DNA of 64,000 nucleotides from DASVFB01 sp963766345 (GTDB lineage Bacteria; Actinomycetota; Thermoleophilia; Gaiellales; Gaiellaceae): contig CAVXZL010000015.1 in NCBI GenBank assembly GCA_963766345.1, forward strand, positions 79,920 through 143,919, in the 5' to 3' direction. The notes beneath the pieces are model-generated. The model had not been told where the DNA came from. It made no database searches and worked only from the letters and a program-made list of their open reading frames with translations. Each line of letters starts with the position of its first letter. The first letter of the stretch is position 1. Made by a program: the position numbers and the translations under genes. Below are positions 60,745 to 64,000 of this stretch, piece after piece.

Positions 60745-63360
60745 TCACGGCGTGGATGACAAATTCCACGGACGGGGATTCCATCCGGCAACACCGACTT
60801 CAGCAACGCGTTGCCGATCACCGCCGGCGGCAAAGAGCTCGAGATCGACGCCGTTCGCGGCAGGCTGTTCGATCTGGCAGCCGATCCGAGGCGAAAAGAA
60901 CTCTCCTCGGGTCCTGTATGAGAAGGGCGCTGCGGGTGCTGCTCGCGCCCCAACGCGAGGTCGAGTGCGGCGTAGGCGCGGTCGCGGGCGTCGCCGGTGA
61001 GGCGGTCGGCGGCTTCGAGCCGCCGGTTCCACAGGTTTTCGTTGAATTTCGACATGTTCGATCCGCTGCCGATCGCGTGGCCGTCGAAGAGGGAATTCAG
61101 GACGTTCGCCGGATCGGGATAGTCAGCGCCCCACCCCGCGATACCGATGTCGAAGGGGGCGTCCGGTGCGCTCTCGCGTGCGTACATCTCACCGATCGAC
61201 CACCGCTTGATCTCGACGTCGATGCCGATCGCTTTCAGGTTCGTGCGCACGGTCTGCGCCACGGCGTCGCAAGCGTCGAAGTCGCAGGAGTACATGATCG
61301 CCCGGCCGCCGAGGCCGCGGGAGAGTTGCCGCGCCCGCCGAAGGTCGGGCCGCAGCGGGTATGCACTGGCGTCGCGATAGCCGGACATGCCGGGCGGAAG
61401 GTAGTGGGACGTCGCGACCTGCGGCCCGCCAACGGACGGATCGCTCGACGGCGCGCCGAGGCTGGCCGATGTCGCCCGGTGGATCGCGTAGTTGACGGCG
61501 CGCCGGAGCCGAAGCCGGCTGAAGAGCCGCCGTCGCGTGTTCAGCACGAGGTATTGCACGCTCAGCTGCGTCGCCGCGAAATAGCGCTGACGGCCGGCCG
61601 CGGCCGCCGCGCTTCGCGGTCCGTACCGGGCGACGATGCGTCCGATCGCCTTCCCGGGCAGGCCGTCGAGCGCATAGTCGGCGCGACTCTTCTGGATGTC
61701 GGAGATCGCCTGCGCCTGCGAAACGCCGCCCGTGACCACGATCCGGTCGAAGTGGTGCGGTCGATCTCCTCGGTGATTCGGGTTGCGCTCCAGCACGACC
61801 TGAGCCCGCCGTTCGGACGCGACATCATGGGCCCCGCCGCGGGAACCTCGTGGAACCCGCGCGGATCGAGGGGCGTTCCAACAGGAACCGCGCAGAAGAA
61901 CTGCGTCGTGACGCGCTGAAGGAAATCCGGTCGCCGCGCTGCTAGGCGAATCGAAAGGCGGTCTCCCTGAAACGGTTATCCCGGCCATGTGCTTCGTCCT
62001 TCCGGCCTTGAACGCCCGGAAGCCGACGATGTCGTTGAAGATGTTCAGCGCGTACGACTTCATCTTCGGGCTCAGCGAGCGCTCGATCGAGTAGCGGAAG
62101 GTTGCCGCGGTCACGGGTTCGCCCGAGGGCGGCGAGAACCTGAGCCCCTTGCGGATCGTGAACGTGTAGGTCCTCCATCAGGTGAAACTGCGGGAAGAGC
62201 CGTCGCGGCCTCGGGCTCGAGTCGCGTAGCCGTCGGCGCTCCTGCGTCAGGATGGTTGAGAAGCTCGAGGCAAGTGGCGTAGTCGAACTGGACGCCGTAC
62301 GTGGGTGAAGTTCAGTGCGGGGTCGAACCCTCCGATATCCGTGAGCTGAGACTCGATCCTGAGTGTCTCACCCGCTTTCGCCGGATCTGCGGGCGAGAGG
62401 AGCGCCTGCTCGGGCACCCAGAGCTTGCTGTCGATCCAGGCGATGTTCTGCGGACTGCTCCCGACGTCGATCGTCCGGGCGACCTCATTACTGCTCGGGT
62501 CGACCTGCGAGATCGTCCCATCGAGGCCGTTCGCGACCCACACCGAACCGCCCCCGACCGCCACGGCAGTCGGCCGCGCGCCGACTCGAATCGTCGTCGA
62601 GACGGACGCCGAGGTCGGATCGATCCGGATCAGCGTGTTGCCGGTCGTGACCGCCCAGACGGCACCTTCGCCGACGGCAATGCCGGTCGGGACGTCAGGG
62701 AGGCGAACCGGTGTCTGCACGCGCGTGCGGTCGATGCGAACAACGACTTCTCTTCGGCCTGCGCCACCCACACAGCCCCCTCGCCGATGGCGATCGCGGT
62801 CGGCCCACCACTACCGGTCGCGACCGAATCGTCGGGGCGACCCGCACGCGTGGCGAGGTGCTCGACGCCGTTGCGCGTCGGAACCCAGAGGCCGCGCTGG
62901 ACGGCGGCGGTCGAAGCCATCGCTTGCGAGGGTTGTTCACCGTCGAGGGGGGTGCTGACACGACGTTGTCGAACTCGGGGTTGATCCGCTCGACGGACGT
63001 TCCGGAACCGACCCAGACGCCGTCGGCGTTCGAGGCGAGAACGCGTGGCGGCGCACCGGCGGGAATCGTCCGGATGACCTGCTTCGAGCTCGGGTCGATG
63101 CGCGAGACCGTCCCGTCGGCGAGATTGCCGACCCAGATCGAACCGAAGCCCGCCGTGATACTCGCCGGTTCGACGCCGACCGGGACGTCGGCGAGGAGCT
63201 TGCCGCTGGCCGGGTCGATGACGACCACGGAGTTCGGACGGATCAACTGCGGGCGAGCGGCGCCTCGCGTCGCCACGAAGGCTGCGAGCGCGAGCACGCA
63301 GACGGCAGCAGCCGCTCCGGCTGCGATCCGGGAAGACGGCTTGAATACGTGATTCTCGAG
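60745..63360 (-). pseudogene. decayed propeller-SBP_bac_5 protein (peptide-type ABC binding protein)
   Basis: Read from 63360 leftwards, pieces in several frames give an N-terminal membrane helix (SSRIAAGAAAAVCVLALAAF), a YVTN/NHL-type propeller (SVVVIDPASGKLLADVPVGV, IGVGSIWV-like blades such as ITAGFGSIWVGNLADG and VAVGGGSVWVANGLDG), and a family-5 solute-binding protein (YSIERSLSPKMKSYALNIF, DYALDGLPGKAIGRIVARYG, GWGADYPDPANVLNSLF, SPRIGCQIEQPAANGVD). Intact relatives in Thermoleophilia carry a BTAD regulator domain in front, which is missing here. At least five frame breaks occur, so it is a true pseudogene, not one sequencing error. Confidence 0.8.
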
Positions 63361-63476
63361 CGGGGTAACGGCCCGTTTTGAGCGGTTTCGGATCGCGGCG
63401 AACGCGCGTTTGTGTGGCAGAGTCAGATTCCGCGTCTCGTCAGACGACGCATTCTGCTGATTTGCAGGGCTTTTGA

Positions 63477-63523
63477 CGGGAGCGACGGGACTCGAACCCG
63501 CGACCTCCGGCGTGACAGGCCGG
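63477..63523 (-). repeat. inverted 47-bp copy of the 3' part of tRNA-Asp
   Basis: Identical on the minus strand to 60196-60242 (anticodon arm, variable loop, T-arm and 3' acceptor strand). Beyond the tRNA end an 11-bp block, CCCTGCAAATC, is also shared (60249-60259 and minus 63459-63469), so the duplication includes downstream flank. The 5' half of the tRNA is missing, so it cannot be functional. It may be an attachment-site remnant. Confidence 0.8.
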
Positions 63524-63533
63524 TACGGCGCAA

Positions 63534-63621
63534 CCGGCTACAGCCGGCTACGACCCGGAATTACAGGCTGAGCAGGGCTTTCCTGGCCGCACGAACCGGC
63601 TGTGACCGGCTCTGACCGGCT
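63534..63621. repeat. CCGGCT repeats at 10-bp phase next to the tRNA fragment
   Basis: CCGGCT occurs at 63534 and 63544, then at 63596, 63606 and 63616, each neighbour exactly 10 bp apart. A CCGGTACGG element also flanks the block (63520-63528 and 63627-63635). The regular phase suggests protein-binding sites, such as recombinase arm sites, but no integrase gene is seen. Confidence 0.45.
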
Positions 63622-64000
63622 GCCGCCCGGTACGGCCTGTGTGGTGGGTGTGTGGTCGACGCGGTGCCAACTTCGACAACGACGCTCGAGCTCAGCTTCC
63701 GCGAAGAGCTAAACGATCAACCTCCTCCTTACCATCCTGGAACCGGGCCGGGACGCAGGGGCGGGTCGCGACAGCCCCGCTACTGGATGGGGTCTGACGA
63801 GGAATCGTGACCCGGCAGTGGACGCGCGTGGTCGCGGTGGTGTTCGCATCTCGTCGCACGACGTGTCGGCAGTCTGGACAACACGGGCGCTCCCGCGGCC
63901 ACGCCGCCGCCCTCCACCCCCACCCACTCCTGCTGAACGGCCTTACCAGGCGGAGTCTCGGTTTCACTTCTCAAGATCCCGCTTCGGCCTGGACGCGGCG
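63622..64000. other. end of window, no supported gene
   Basis: About 380 bases. Short minus-strand readings (for example 63692-63967 with CCPDCRH) have no convincing domain. No RNA gene or repeat is recognised apart from the block to its left. The sequence continues beyond the window. Confidence 0.4.

Noticed and set aside
63412..63615. Plus-strand ORF containing DGTRTRDLRRDRPVRRN
   Set aside because: Same artefact from the inverted tRNA-Asp fragment at 63477-63523, in another frame.
63692..63967. Minus-strand ORF with CCPDCRH near the window end
   Set aside because: A single Cys cluster in an Arg-rich frame with no ribosome site; not enough to call a zinc protein.

Overview
The window is about 70% GC, densely coded, and uses many GTG starts and 4-base ATGA/GTGA gene overlaps. 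Gene content points to a free-living, high-GC actinobacterium, most likely of class Thermoleophilia (Gaiellales/Solirubrobacterales type). Supporting signs are a collagen-like secreted protein with the N-terminus RKVRPTPSMVIALIALFVALGG, two complete branched-chain amino acid type ABC systems, a MarP-like CvpA/serine protease, a DrrA-type exporter, and remains of a propeller plus SBP_bac_5 protein typical of that class. The taxon is inferred from protein style, not from a marker gene.

Layout. 1-12.9 kb: end of an NDH-2 gene, S33 hydrolase, secreted subtilase, GNAT, a hydrolase-LuxR fusion, secreted phytase-esterase-like protein, an OmpR-type two-component pair, a secreted lactonase-like propeller, a secreted dimethylformamidase-like protein, and a universal-stress/UbiB kinase fusion split by two frameshifts. 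12.9-17.3 kb: a gene-poor stretch, collagen-like protein, ATP-dependent DNA ligase and a substrate-binding protein. 17.4-21.2 kb: liv transporter operon 1. 21.3-33.4 kb: small secreted protein, M23 peptidase, MFS transporter, CapA-like protein, NarL-type regulator, a large BNR-type secreted protein, a second OmpR-type two-component system and a divergent HtrA protease. 33.4-36.6 kb: homogentisate pathway operon (MarR, hgmA, unknown gene, fahA). 36.8-39.3 kb: DrrAB-type ABC exporter. 39.4-43.5 kb: DUF1385 and XRE-DUF2339 genes plus two very small ORFs. 43.5-51.8 kb: liv operon 2 with two substrate-binding proteins and a PLP enzyme, then a bicupin. 51.8-60.1 kb: GNAT, a LanC-like/MOSC/phosphoesterase operon, nucleotidyltransferase, M55 peptidase, SDR, homocysteine methyltransferase-MTHFR fusion, MarP-like protease. 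60.2-64 kb: tRNA-Asp followed by a decayed region that ends in an inverted 47-bp copy of the 3' part of the same tRNA.

Regulation is the most interesting part. Cores of the form CGNTTAG recur with 11-bp spacing upstream of three exported-protein genes (subtilase 1714, dimethylformamidase-like 10750, HtrA 32317), each time pointing toward the exported-protein gene. The OmpR-family regulator encoded beside the HtrA box is the natural candidate to bind them, which would make a small extracytoplasmic-protein regulon. A separate palindrome, GATTGA-N4-TCAATC, occurs three times around the BNR protein and NarL regulator genes. The XRE-DUF2339 operon appears to have a leaderless promoter covered by a perfect 16-bp palindrome, and a 19-bp inverted repeat lies between MarR and the ABC exporter.

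Quality note: five apparent frameshifts in four otherwise well-conserved genes all correspond to one extra base, which looks more like sequence error than gene decay. By contrast the 60.7-63.4 kb gene is broken many times and is genuinely degenerate. No CRISPR array, IS element, rRNA or prophage structural gene was seen.
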